Below, one piece after another: positions 12,230 to 23,487 of a stretch of DNA of 64,000 nucleotides. Position 1 is the stretch's first letter. The number at the start of each line of letters is the position of its first letter. The position numbers and the translations under genes are program-made. Under the pieces are notes generated by a model. It was not told the DNA's origin. It did not search any database and worked only from the letters and a program-made list of their open reading frames with translations. The DNA lies in NCBI GenBank assembly GCA_032622095.1, contig CP136062.1:131647282-131711281 (forward strand), read 5' to 3'. The DNA is from Siphonodentalium dalli (taxonomy: Eukaryota; Mollusca; Scaphopoda; Gadilida; Siphonodentaliidae).

Positions 12230-12362
12230 AAAAAAGAAAATCAGTTTCACAGCAATTTGTTTCTTCATAATCATTGGGAGTGGGGCTTCATAAGTTGTAA
12301 AAAACTGGTGCCCCAATCCCTTTTGTATATTATGCAAATAAAATATGTTTCAAGTCAAGTCA
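12230..12362 (+). mobile_element. LINE 3' tail fragment
   Basis: The segment ends TATGCAAATAAAATATG followed by TTTCAAGTCAAGTCAA. An AATAAA signal and a short tandem tail form the usual 3' end of CR1/L2-like LINEs. It lies in the opposite orientation to the fragment at 12090-12205, so it is a separate insertion. Confidence 0.5.
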
Positions 12363-13215
12363 ATCATAACACAAGCAGTTGAGTTGCATGACTGCTTTAG
12401 TGGCTGTTCGGTGATAGAGTAGCTTTCAAATGACGCAGGCTACGGTGGTCCATGTATGTTGAGTGATTAAATGAACCAGCTAATTAGAGATTTCAGCCTT
12501 ATATGTCTTCTCCGGTTAATACAATATATTGACATAAAATTAACACGATTGCATGCAGATAAACAACAATGCAGGATACTTCCAAACGACAGACTTTAAA
12601 TTTCTTTCATAACAATCAATGATAGAGGTAGCATGACTCTCCGTTATTTGATATCTAGAATTTTGTCGTTTTCAACTTGTGCAATAAACGTAGCATGGGA
12701 CATTGTGACTATTCTAACTAAAAATTGCCAACCATATCGATATTATATTTTAAGAGTTCGTAGTATATGTATGTACATGCAACATCAAGGCCATTACTTG
12801 TTTTGCCGATTCTTTGGAGTTTTGCAATATAACTGCCAAACAGAATTATAATTAGTTTTCGCTTAATTAGATATCGTCGGTGTGAAGATCTTAATGACAG
12901 ATATGATATGTGCGCTGCAAATCAACACAGCCGAGAGAGGACATTTATACTATCAGATGGGCGAAAGAAACAAATATTTGAAGGATTGGCTCATTTACAC
13001 CAAAAGAGTTTATATTGGAGTCGCGAGTGTCTATATACGGTATCTTTTTCTATTTGAATAGACGAATCACCTTTGAAAATTCTTTCCTTCATTGTTTCAT
13101 GACTGATATAGTTACATGTGAGATTATGTGGAGAGATCCATTCACAGAACAAACCTGTTTTGCGTCAAATTATTAGTAGTATATGATCTGTCTTATCACA
13201 TGATATGACATGGTC
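12363..13215. other. No gene recognised
   Basis: AT-rich flank of the Gypsy insertion. A 72-codon frame at 12633-12851 has no recognisable feature. Confidence 0.35.
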
Positions 13216-13219
13216 TTAT

Positions 13220-14273
13220 TGTCATAGGGTTACTATGGGTCCATTTATATTATTAAATGTCCTTGAGCCTTTGACATTAAATTTATATAGTTAGCCTTGG
13301 CAGTATGGGCTCCGTCAATTAATTCTCAGTCTTAGTGGGCAGGGTCTATGGAAAGTTCATATTACCTTTTGTAGTCTTCAATAGCATTTATTCATCTTAA
13401 TAACACATCTTGATTATCATCATCATCACCACCAACACATACAATCAAACATCATCCACAGACTGGCATAGTATGTTCACATAACACAGAGAGTGTTATC
13501 ATACATCACTATAGGCATAGAATAGGCCCTGCAACCAAATGCAAATATATTACCATTTGCATGATAAGCACGCATATGTGCATACACAAATATATGTTAA
13601 AGGAACTTGAGGAGTTCCTGAAAATACAAGAAATGCCAGATATCCAATCTATCTAATTGAGATATCTACAAACTGGCATCTCACGTTATCGGGAGATAAC
13701 CTCACAAAAGTAATCACATTAAAATATAATTAAAATAGGAAATATACTTTATGTCAAAATGGACAAACTCTATGGTGATTTACTTGAAGACAAAAGTATT
13801 AATAAAAACATGTTATAACGATAAAATATAGAAACTGTGAACATACCAGTTCAATGAGACATAGGCCACTATGTCAGGATCTGTATACAACGATAGTCTA
13901 AACAACTTGACGACATCTTGACGACAAAATAAACTAAGACTTTAAGACAATAACTTTCCGAAGACAACTTTACTTTCTGACAAACTAATCTAAAACCCCG
14001 CGAAACAAGATTGACCTTTGACAATTTACGCGCGACCATGTGTCATCCAATCAGCTGCGAGCTTACCTGTACTAGTTGACGTAGCGATACTAGAGCGTTT
14101 AGCATTGGGCTGAAGTGACAGTGATAAGACAGGGACGGATCGAATACAGCAAAGTTGAGAGGGTAAACGGGATGTCGTAAATACCGGTGATATGGATGAA
14201 TATGTTAGCTGCTAGTTGTCAGTATTAACTTGTATTAGTTGTATATAAACTAGGGCTAAATTACACCGTCACA
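13220..14273 (-). repeat. 3' LTR (1054 bp)
   Basis: In element orientation it begins TGTGACGGTG and ends CCCTATGACA. It carries an AATAAA on the element strand at 13387-13392, a plausible polyadenylation signal, and a TATA-like TTTATATACAAC close to the LTR start (about 14240-14251). It is 11 bases longer than the 5' LTR because a GACGACATCTT-type segment near 13910 is duplicated. Confidence 0.93.
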
Positions 14274-14284
14274 CTCTCCCTCCT
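14274..14284 (-). promoter_or_regulatory. Polypurine tract (plus-strand priming site)
   Basis: On the element strand AGGAGGGAGAG lies directly against the 3' LTR start TGTGACGG, the expected position and composition for second-strand priming. Confidence 0.85.
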
Positions 14285-15302
14285 GTTGGCGAATGATCTC
14301 CGCATCATTCAACTGAAAGCTACAAAATATCAATAAACTCTCACACTCTGAATAATAATAGTAGAGCACCATCTAAACCACGATGTAATAAATTCAGAGT
14401 TCAAAAACTGAATTCAGAACTAATCTCGAAACCGATTAGCTGAAAGAGAAATGATATGAACACTATATATCACCAGAGTATATAAATAGAAACAAAATTT
14501 TCTTGGAGAACTGGAACCTCAAATAGTTAAACCACTGGATCGTCAGTCGAAAATTTGTCGTGTATCTCTGCAATAATGAGATTATATGTAACACTATCAT
14601 AACCGAAATAAACTGAACATAGAATGCTGTAAGTAATCCATGAACTAATCAAATCAAACTTAAAGTCACCACTATCGAGCTGCTAATAACTGAAACTATG
14701 CCATGAATAATTCAAGACAGCTGGTAAATAATCAGCTGAAAAGTCATAATCTGCTTCACTATTTGAAGTAGACAACATTCACACTGGTCCATCTGAAATT
14801 TCAATGAGTAAACAAAAACACAAATGTTAAAAACATAATCATAAGTTGAAAGGAACATAATATCACCTCACAGAGCATATAAGAAAAAAGAAAAAGAATT
14901 CCTTGAAAACTGGTACCTCAAATGAGTCGTAGCTCTACACTGGATCGTCAGCTGGAAAACTAGTTATACCTCTGATCGTACGAAGTTGACACATGATACC
15001 TAACAGTACACAATACATATTAAAAGATAATCAATGGACACAACAATATCTGACATATGACACAACATATGTTCAAGGTACATCACATATTGAATGCTCA
15101 CATTACACGTGAGAGATATCCTAACAAGGCAGTGGATGCCATGTTACAGATAAAAGCACTGTAAAGATAGATAGTCACAGACACAACTGTAACTAACCGG
15201 AAATATTAATGTTCTGAAAATTGACTGTGAAATAAACACATGAGTAGACTGAATAAGGATACATCTTGCACAGATGAACTAATATCACCTGAAAACAAGA
15301 GT
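14285..15302 (-). other. Gypsy 3' untranslated region with internal duplication
   Basis: About 1 kb lies between the polyprotein stop and the purine tract. Two diverged copies of one block occur about 400 bases apart (14465-14560 and 14865-14965). They share GAACTGG/AAACTGG, ACCTCAAAT and CACTGGATCGTCAG. No ORF of note is present. Element-strand TTTCAG words are frequent here too. Confidence 0.6.
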
Positions 15303-18300
15303 TCACTTAAGTATTGACTCAAATATTGACTGTAGTACATCGGGAGAAACTCTGGAAAATAACTGATTGTCCGTAAGTTTCTTAATTAACTCATTTTTGT
15401 CGATCATGCTACCTGAAATAGGTTGCAATTTATTGACAACAAAGTCTCCTTTCTGCATCCACGATGGCTTACTCCTTTCTCTTGTCGATCTCCTAGGCAC
15501 TGGACTTGGCACACTGGTATCTATATGGGAAGAAATTTCCTCATTACCAGATCTACTAATCACTACATCTGAACGAACACCTGAGGCTACATCATCTGAA
15601 ACAAAAGCTACAATTCTATCACCATCTCCGCTAACTCGTTCTCCATCATCTGCAACAGCTGCAGAAGGAACAATATCATTAATCTCAACACTATTCTCAG
15701 CCTCTACATGTACACCTGTGGACCTAAGTTCTGTCTGAACGAATGGCTCATGTGTATCATAATCTGAAACAAATTCTATCACATTATCTTCACTAGGCTC
15801 CCTATTTGGAGTGCGGTCGTCACCACTGGAAGAAATACCAGGATCCATCCTCGAACGCCGATCGTCATCAGGACGAGGTGGACCTCCATTATCCGCATTA
15901 CCTGAAACAAATGAGACACTTGGAACATTTTGCGGAGTAAACATAATCACTGACTCCTCATCACTATCACTAACATGACCATTAAGTCTGTTCTCTTTAT
16001 GAGATTTGTCAACAGTGCCTGGAATATAATCTTTCCTCACAGTTCTTGGTTTAGGGACAGGTCTGACAGGATCTTGTCCAGCTGGAACATCAACACCTTT
16101 AAAAGAATCGGGTTTAACTGTTGGATCATCAACTGGAAGATCAAAAGGAATTGAACCAATAGGTAATAAATGATTCCTATGTAAAGTTCTGGTTCTACCT
16201 GAGTCATCCTGCAACACAAAAACTGGAATATCACTATTCGGTTGCTCTTTCACAACATACACATCCGGATCAAATTTATCCGCCAATTTATGCCTGCCAT
16301 CAAAAGCTAAAGTTTTAACAAGTACACGGTCGCCTACATGTATAGTAGCGCCTCTCACTTTCTTGTCATAATTCCTCTTATGACCTTCTTGAGACTTAGA
16401 CATACCACTGGAAGCTAACCTGTAAGATTCTCTAAGTCTGTGCTTAAGGTCAGTAACATAATCACAATACGAACGATCATCATCAGATTCAGATTTATGC
16501 AAACCAAACATGACATCAATTGGTAACCTTGGTTCTCTGCCAAACATTAACAAATATGGTGCATAACCTGTAGTTTCGTGACGTGTGCAATTATATGCAT
16601 GAACAAGTGGGCCAATAAAGGATTTCCAATCTTTCTTTTGGTCAGGATGAAGAGTACCTAACATTCCTATGAGTGTACGATTAAATCGTTCTGTAATGCC
16701 ATTACCCATGGGGTGGTAAGGCGTAGTCCTGGACTTCTGTATACCACACAGCTGACAGAGTTCTGAAATGACTTGTGACTCAAAATTTGCACCTTGATCA
16801 CTATGTATACGCTGTGGGTATCCATAATGAATAAAGAAATTATTGAATAAGACATCGGCTGTAGTCTTGGCTGTCTGATTCTTGGTAGCAAAAGCTTGAG
16901 CATACTTAGTAAAGTGATCTGTAATAACAAGAACATTTTCATAACCACCTTTACAAGATTCTAAACACAAAAAATCAATACAAACTAACTCGAGTGGCTG
17001 TGAAGTAGAAACTGAAACTAAAGGAGCTCTAAAATTTGTAGAAGTCTTTCTCCTTATACATCTATGGCAATTCTTGATCCAGTTATCTACTATACTGTCA
17101 ATGCTGGGGAAATAAAATCTTTCTTTCACCAGAGAAATAGTCCTATCCCGTCCGGGATGTCCAATGTCATTATGCAATGACTTCAATACAAGTCTAACAT
17201 AAGAAGAAGGTAATACAAGTTGAGACGTTGAACTACCATTAAAAGTTGACTCTCTATATAAAACACCTCTCTGCAACTTCAACTTCGAAAAATGCCTGAA
17301 AAAAGGAGAATGATCCTTTGAAGGAGGCAAAGACCTTCTATTCGGACATTTCTTCTGCCTAACTGCTGTCATCCAAAATGATAAAACATTATCTCGCTCC
17401 TGTGCTCTCCTCCAATCCTTGTAATTCATCTCATCAAGATCATAACCTAATTCATCAACTGGTTTTAATACATCAGAGTCTACACATAAACTCTCAACAA
17501 AAGGCTGCTGAACCTGTAAAGAGTTACATATAGTCTTTACGGATTCAACTGGAATGAATTCATGATTAAAAGCTGAAGAAGGCTCATCCAACCTAGATAA
17601 AACGTCTGCATCTGTATTGGTCTTACCAGGCTTATAGAGAATATCGAATTTAAAAGCACCAAGGGCTGACAACCATCTTTGACCTGTAGCATCTAATTTA
17701 GCTGAAGTAAGTACATAAGTTAATGGGTTATTGTCTGTATACACAACAAAATAATTTCCATATAAGTAATCATAAAACTTCTCCGTCACTGTCCATTTCA
17801 AAGCTAAAAATTCTAATTTGTGGGCGGGATAATTCTTCTCTGCGGCAGTAGTACCTCGGCTGCCATATGCTATCACCCGCATCACGCCATCGTCTTCCTG
17901 GAGAAGGACACAACCTAAACCATGTCGGGAAGCATCAATATGGATTTCAAATGGTCTGCTATAGTCGGGGTAGCCTAAAATGGGGGGATTTGAAAGACGA
18001 TCTTTCAAATAATCAAATGCAGACTGCTGCTCACTTTCCCATTTCCATTTACCTGTAAAAGATGATTTCTTCTTATTCTTTGACTTCTTAACATTAGTGG
18101 GTGGGAGTAAATCTGTAAGGGGTTTAGAAATTGCAGAAAAATTCTTGACAAATTTCCTATAAAAACCACAGAAACCTAAAATTTTTCTCAACTGATCTGG
18201 ATTCTCTGGAGCTGGCCAATTGACAATTTTGTCAACTTTCTCAGGATCAGTTTCAATTCCGTGCTCTGAAACTATAAAACCAACATAAGTACATTTACGT

Positions 18301-20318
18301 TGAAAGAATTTGCATTTTGAAGGGGCAAGCTTCAAATTACACTGCCTCAATCTGTCAAAAACAGCTTCAAGTCGCTCTATCATCTCTGGAACAGTCTGCG
18401 ACCAAATAATGATGTCATCAATATAAATATTGCAGATATTATGGTTTAAACCTTCGAGACAATCCTCCATCATTCTCTGAAATGAACTTGGACTATTGTT
18501 AAGTCCAAATGCTAAACGATTGTACTCGTAAAATCCTAATCCTGAAACAGAAAAAGCAGTTCTCTCTTTGTGTTCCTCAGAGATTTCTAATTGATGAAAA
18601 CCCATTTTCAAATCAAGCACAGAGAAGTACTTGGCACCTTTGAGAGAATCAAACAACATTTCTGGCCTAGGCAAAGCATAATTATCAGGTATAGTCTGTT
18701 TATTGAGTTGCCTGTAATCAACACAGAGTCTAAGAGCGTTAGAACCACGCTTCCTAACAAGCACAACATTAGAAGAGAATGGACTCCTGGATCTTCTAAT
18801 AACTCCAGCTGAAAGTAACTGATGAAGATGATTTCTGACCTCTTCAATCATACTAGGTGGAATGTGTCTTGCACGCTGCTTAAAAGGTGTACTGTCATAC
18901 ATATCAATCCGATGTTTAATCCTGTTATAAAAACCTAAGTCCAAGTCACTCTGAGAGAAAACATCTGAAAAACTTTTAATAAGTTTCATCCCAGCTTTAA
19001 ATTCATCAGCTGTCAAAGAAGATAAGTCAAACTGAAGTTGATCTGTAAATGAAGAACTTGTTTCACCAGGCTTAGACTCCTCGGTATCCTCTACTGAAAC
19101 AGGTTGAATCTGGCATATTACAGAGTTAGGAGCAATGCTAATGGTTCTGGAAGAAATGTTGGACAGATGAACATCAATCGAATCATTACTCTTGCAATCA
19201 TATTTAACAACGTACGGACATATTTCTAAAAAATCAAATCGACTATCATCTGGAAGTGGTTGCAAAATTGCACATGTAGGCTGATATGGCATCTTGTGAT
19301 CAATAAAACCTGAAAGAACTTTCTTTGTGTTTGGATGAAGGATCACATGCTGATTCTCTGCAGATTTAACATGCCCTAAAACAAAATTATTCTTTGCAAG
19401 GTTCCTTTCTCTGAATGTCATACAGCGGAATGACATATACCATGGAGAAGACAGATTAGATACCTGCAAAAACTTGGAACCATGCTGCTGCTTACATATC
19501 TCCATGAAATCAGCTAACACATTAGTACCTAACAACACTGGAACTGAAAAGTTATAATTGCTATTTGGCACTACAAGAAAAATACAATCTCTTGTCGCAT
19601 TCCGAGTAAACTCAGAAACTGTCACTGGACAGTCTATGTACCCTAGGTACGGAAGACTTTTACCATCTGCACACTCAATGTTCAGGATCTGGTTTAGAGG
19701 CTGAAGTGGGGACTTCGATAAAAATGAAGTATAAAACCGCTCTGAAATAGTACTGACTGTGCTCCCTGTATCAAGAAGTGCTTTTGTATTAAAGCCAGCT
19801 ACCTGAACTTCAGTCTCTGTGGGACTTCCACTTAAACCAGAAGGATCCTGTAAATTAAGATTCATGGACTGCTGCTGAGGTCTGGAAGAATGACTATTAT
19901 AAGTCTGTTTGGCTCTGCCCCTATTCCAGTACCTGAAATTCCTACAACCTCTAGAAAAATGTGAGTCCTCTCCACATTTATAACAACCTACAAATTGTCT
20001 GGAACAATTTATATCATCTTGCAACCTGTCATTAGAAGGATGATTAAAATCATTCACTTCATGAGCATCTCTCTGTGAACCTTTATGGTTCTGTGACCTC
20101 TTCTGCTTATACCGTCTACGCCTAGAATAAGTGTTATTATAATCATAACCATTATTATAATAATTGGTGTAATAGGCATTCTCATTCTGCATTTCCATCT
20201 CCTGCTCCTCCTGGAGTCTATCAATCTGTTTCCTTAATTTACCAATCTGAGCTGTAATCTTATCTAATAACTCATCGTTCCGCTCCATTGACTGTAAGTC
20301 ATCAACACCGGCCATCAT
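15303..20318 (-). CDS. pol: Gag-Pol polyprotein of the Ty3/Gypsy element (1671 aa)
   Basis: One open frame drives reverse transcription and integration. Residues 1-50 look coiled-coil and acidic. Residues 65-80 are Arg/Lys-rich. A CCHC zinc knuckle spans C112-C125 (CX2CX4HX4C). The aspartic protease has LLDTGS at 181-186. Reverse transcriptase occupies about 480-665, with LRLCVDYR and the catalytic YIDD near 632. RNase H starts with HIDAS near 791. The integrase has an HHCC zinc domain (about 1047-1085) and a catalytic core: D in CIDF near 1113, D in SDQG near 1172, E in ITERFN near 1208. A basic C-terminal domain near 1280-1345 ends LHRNHLLPIG, followed by about 300 residues of Ser/Asp-rich tail. 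No stop or frameshift is seen. The zinc knuckle comes only 112 residues in, so the usual Gag capsid of roughly 200 residues is missing. The start ATG (or the next one, a codon later) is the first in frame. Confidence 0.93.
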   Translation of the reverse strand: MMAGVDDLQSMERNDELLDKITAQIGKLRKQIDRLQEEQEMEMQNENAYYTNYYNNGYDYNNTYSRRRRYKQKRSQNHKGSQRDAHEVNDFNHPSNDRLQDDINCSRQFVGCYKCGEDSHFSRGCRNFRYWNRGRAKQTYNSHSSRPQQQSMNLNLQDPSGLSGSPTETEVQVAGFNTKALLDTGSTVSTISERFYTSFLSKSPLQPLNQILNIECADGKSLPYLGYIDCPVTVSEFTRNATRDCIFLVVPNSNYNFSVPVLLGTNVLADFMEICKQQHGSKFLQVSNLSSPWYMSFRCMTFRERNLAKNNFVLGHVKSAENQHVILHPNTKKVLSGFIDHKMPYQPTCAILQPLPDDSRFDFLEICPYVVKYDCKSNDSIDVHLSNISSRTISIAPNSVICQIQPVSVEDTEESKPGETSSSFTDQLQFDLSSLTADEFKAGMKLIKSFSDVFSQSDLDLGFYNRIKHRIDMYDSTPFKQRARHIPPSMIEEVRNHLHQLLSAGVIRRSRSPFSSNVVLVRKRGSNALRLCVDYRQLNKQTIPDNYALPRPEMLFDSLKGAKYFSVLDLKMGFHQLEISEEHKERTAFSVSGLGFYEYNRLAFGLNNSPSSFQRMMEDCLEGLNHNICNIYIDDIIIWSQTVPEMIERLEAVFDRLRQCNLKLAPSKCKFFQRKCTYVGFIVSEHGIETDPEKVDKIVNWPAPENPDQLRKILGFCGFYRKFVKNFSAISKPLTDLLPPTNVKKSKNKKKSSFTGKWKWESEQQSAFDYLKDRLSNPPILGYPDYSRPFEIHIDASRHGLGCVLLQEDDGVMRVIAYGSRGTTAAEKNYPAHKLEFLALKWTVTEKFYDYLYGNYFVVYTDNNPLTYVLTSAKLDATGQRWLSALGAFKFDILYKPGKTNTDADVLSRLDEPSSAFNHEFIPVESVKTICNSLQVQQPFVESLCVDSDVLKPVDELGYDLDEMNYKDWRRAQERDNVLSFWMTAVRQKKCPNRRSLPPSKDHSPFFRHFSKLKLQRGVLYRESTFNGSSTSQLVLPSSYVRLVLKSLHNDIGHPGRDRTISLVKERFYFPSIDSIVDNWIKNCHRCIRRKTSTNFRAPLVSVSTSQPLELVCIDFLCLESCKGGYENVLVITDHFTKYAQAFATKNQTAKTTADVLFNNFFIHYGYPQRIHSDQGANFESQVISELCQLCGIQKSRTTPYHPMGNGITERFNRTLIGMLGTLHPDQKKDWKSFIGPLVHAYNCTRHETTGYAPYLLMFGREPRLPIDVMFGLHKSESDDDRSYCDYVTDLKHRLRESYRLASSGMSKSQEGHKRNYDKKVRGATIHVGDRVLVKTLAFDGRHKLADKFDPDVYVVKEQPNSDIPVFVLQDDSGRTRTLHRNHLLPIGSIPFDLPVDDPTVKPDSFKGVDVPAGQDPVRPVPKPRTVRKDYIPGTVDKSHKENRLNGHVSDSDEESVIMFTPQNVPSVSFVSGNADNGGPPRPDDDRRSRMDPGISSSGDDRTPNREPSEDNVIEFVSDYDTHEPFVQTELRSTGVHVEAENSVEINDIVPSAAVADDGERVSGDGDRIVAFVSDDVASGVRSDVVISRSGNEEISSHIDTSVPSPVPRRSTRERSKPSWMQKGDFVVNKLQPISGSMIDKNELIKKLTDNQLFSRVSPDVLQSIFESILK

Positions 20319-22424
20319 GATTCAATTTAATGAACAATATGGAAATAATAATACAAATAAACACAATTATTCAAATGAATCAGCAAGTTGTGGTTAAAGT
20401 AATGTATTAACCAATAATTTATTCAGAAGAATATCTGAAAAATATTTCAAGATCAGCTATCTAATAACTATCGACTATCGTAACATGTGAAAAAAATATT
20501 CAAGTCCAATTGCTAATTGAAATCTGAAAAAAATATTCAAGTCCTAAGTTCACTGTAAATAAATTACGGCTTTAGCATAAAAAGAAGAAATAAATCTCTG
20601 TATGTACGATAACGCAGAAATATCTGGAAAAAATTTCTAAGTCCGATGAAGTCACCTAATGTCGATGTAAATCGGCTACCGTCTACAAAACAAATTTCAA
20701 AGTACAACCATGTCACCTAATTTCAATGCAAAAACAGCTGAAAAAAAATCTAAGTCGGGACAAGTCACCTAACTTCAATAATGTCTGACGACGAGCTGAA
20801 AAAATTCAAAGTCGAAACTAATCACCTATATCCGAACTAAAATGCGAACGAACTGAAAAAAATTCTAAGTGTCCTATTTTCAATGTACTGCGGCCACCGT
20901 CTTCGGAAAATCTGAAAATTTTTTACAAGACGGGCGAAGTTACCTAATTTCACTAATCTGACGTAGACATAATAATATAATTAGCTTAGTTAATTAATTA
21001 TACCATTATTAATTTGAATTATTTAATTCATGCTATGATATGAAATGATGCGAGCGCACGGTATTGTACGACAAAAAGATTGAAATGTCAAGCGACAAGT
21101 GGGCAAGTCAGAATGTAGGTCGGGGCAAGTCGATGTATGGGCAAGATACCGTGACCAATATTATTGGCCAACTGACTGGACGACACTAAACTTACCGTCT
21201 TATGTTATCTGCGACTACTGAACATAACACAAAAACACTGAAGCAGAATGAAGAATGTCGAACAACAACGCTGATGGAAAACAAGCTGAAACTACCATTT
21301 TCACAAATGCCAGCTTAAACACTACCGGGATGATGCAAAAATTATTTGCATCCAAAATGCCAACACAAATGATGCACTAAGTTAAGTATGCATCCGCAGA
21401 AAGCGATTAAATTTACACAACCAGAAAACACGGAATGTTTGGAAAAATTCAAATATTTTCCAACAAGTCCGGCTTTGGAAAAATATCACTTAATCAGCAG
21501 TGTGATTCTGGCACATGAGAAATTTGACAAAGTGGCCTGACAAATTTTGTTGTCAATTTTGGATACTCAATCAAATACAACATTTTGAACATGCTATGAG
21601 CCTCAAAATAAATTACCAGTATATTAACTAGTCTATAGTTTGCATGAAAACAACTTACACTTACAAAAATACTGGCACTGATGAAAAACAATGACAAAAT
21701 CGTCCGGATCTGCTCACGTTGACATGTCAACAAAAAGCCATGTGTCAATGTTTACAACGCAAAACCGGAAGTTCTATTTATGTGTCGGGTTTACTAAACA
21801 GAGCACTTTATTGAGCGTTGAAGAAAATAGACACTGCTTTGAATAAGAAATAGAACGCTCTTTATACACGACACACGTTAGTTATAAGATTATACAGGCA
21901 CATTTGACAGCATGACCGGGGTCACGTCACCAAAGTTGCATACACAAGCTCACAACCCTAAATAAACTAATTAAGCTATTGATGATGCATGGCTCAAATC
22001 AGAATGAACAGAAGTGCATATAAACAAAACAAGTGTGCATATAAATAAACAATGGGCATTTTGAGAATAATTGACATCAGATCCCAATTGAATGTGAATT
22101 GTTTACAATTTAGCACGTCACAGTTTGTGATTCTACACACTGTAGTATTTGTCTACGAATCTAGGTCATCACTCCATCGATGCGCGACTTGGTCAAGCGA
22201 TAATTGAATAGCACAATAGTTTGCCTACACACTGCACTGGATCAAACAATCACTGAACGAATAGATCGCACGGGCGACACATTGTTGTTACTGCGTGCGC
22301 GTCCTCAGTTGACAGGTTGGGATTTCCCAGTTTCCAGCAACAGTTATCTTTGGGCTGGTTTACCAGTTTCACTTAAAGAAACACAACTTCTTCGAATTTC
22401 CAAGAGTTCTGGAAGCCACTGCCA
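20319..22424 (-). other. Gypsy leader (about 2.1 kb, no Gag ORF)
   Basis: Long sequence between the 5' LTR/primer site and the polyprotein start. The longest element-strand frame (84 codons, 21494-21748) is hydrophobic and Cys-containing and does not look like Gag. The portion nearest the ORF holds the repeated splice-site-like units listed separately. The rest shows nothing recognisable. Confidence 0.6.
20425..20960 (-). repeat. Tandem array of splice-site-like units in the Gypsy leader
   Basis: Nine diverged units occur at 36-99 bp spacing. On the element strand each reads roughly [T]TAG|GTGACTT, a short spacer, CTTAGA or CTTTGA or CTTGAA, then TTTTTTTCAG. Acceptor-like tracts sit at about 20434, 20486, 20523, 20622, 20683, 20738, 20796, 20851 and 20911. 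Donor-like TTAGGTG or variants sit at about 20651, 20711, 20764, 20821 and 20938. Exon-like spacers between an acceptor and the next donor are about 20-40 nt and the intron-like parts about 30-36 nt. Whether any are spliced is unknown. Confidence 0.6.
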
Positions 22425-22442
22425 TTACCACGGTGAGCGCCA
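22425..22442 (-). promoter_or_regulatory. Candidate tRNA primer-binding site
   Basis: On the element strand TGGCGCTCACCGTGG begins two bases inside the 5' LTR end. TGG is the complement of the tRNA CCA tail, and both position and start fit a primer site. I cannot name the tRNA from the sequence alone. Confidence 0.7.
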
Positions 22443-22444
22443 AA

Positions 22445-23487
22445 TGTCATAGGGTTACTATGGGTCCATTTATATTATTAAATGTCCTTGAGCCTTTGAC
22501 ATTAAATTTATATAGTTAGCCTTGGCAGTATGGGCTCCGTCAATTAATTCTCAGTCTTAGTGGGCAGGGTCTATGGAAAGTTCATATTACCTTTTGTAGT
22601 CTTCAATAGCATTTATTCATCTTAATAACACATCTTGATTATCATCATCATCACCACCAACACATACAATCAAACATCATCCACAGACTGGCATAGTATG
22701 TTCACATAACACAGAGAGTGTTATCATACATCACTATAGGCATAGAATAGGCCCTGCAACCAAATGCAAATATATTACCATTTGCATGATAAGCACGCAT
22801 ATGTGCATACACAAATATATGTTAAAGGAACTTGAGGAGTTCCTGAAAATACAAGAAATGCCAGATATCCAATCTATCTAATTGAGATATCTACAAACTG
22901 GCATCTCACGTTATCGGGAGATAACCTCACAAAAGTCATCACATTAAAATATAATTAAAATAGGAAATATACTTTATGTCAAAATGGACAAACTCTATGG
23001 TGATTTACTTGAAGACAAAAGTATTAATAAAAACATGTTATAACGATAAAATATAGAAACTGTGAACATACCAGTTCAATGAGACATAGGCCACTATGTC
23101 AGGATCTGTATACAACGATAGTCTAAACAACTTGACGACAAAATAAACTAAGACTTTAAGACAATAACTTTCCGAAGACAACTTTACTTTCTGACAAACT
23201 AATCTAAAACCCCGCGAAACAAGATTGACCTTTGACAATTTACGCGCGACCATGTGTCATCCAATCAGCTGCGAGCTTACCTGTACTAGTTGACGTAGCG
23301 ATACTAGAGCGTTTAGCATTGGGCTGAAGTGACAGTGATAAGACAGGGACGGATCGAATACAGCAAAGTTGAGAGGGTAAACGGGATGTCGTAAATACCG
23401 GTGATATGGATGAATATGTTAGCTGCTAGTTGTCAGTATTAACTTGTATTAGTTGTATATAAACTAGGGCTAAATTACACCGTCACA
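22445..23487 (-). repeat. 5' LTR (1043 bp)
   Basis: Same termini as the 3' LTR (TGTGACGG...CCTATGACA on the element strand) and nearly identical throughout. It lacks the 11-bp duplication present near 13910 of the other copy. It carries the promoter for the minus-strand transcript. Confidence 0.93.

Noticed and set aside
15367-15738. 123-codon plus-strand frame
   Set aside because: It is antisense to the Ser/Asp-rich tail of the Gypsy polyprotein and is a compositional shadow.
21494-21748. 84-codon frame in the Gypsy leader as a candidate Gag or accessory protein
   Set aside because: Hydrophobic, no capsid-like or zinc motif, and not near the polyprotein start. More likely chance.
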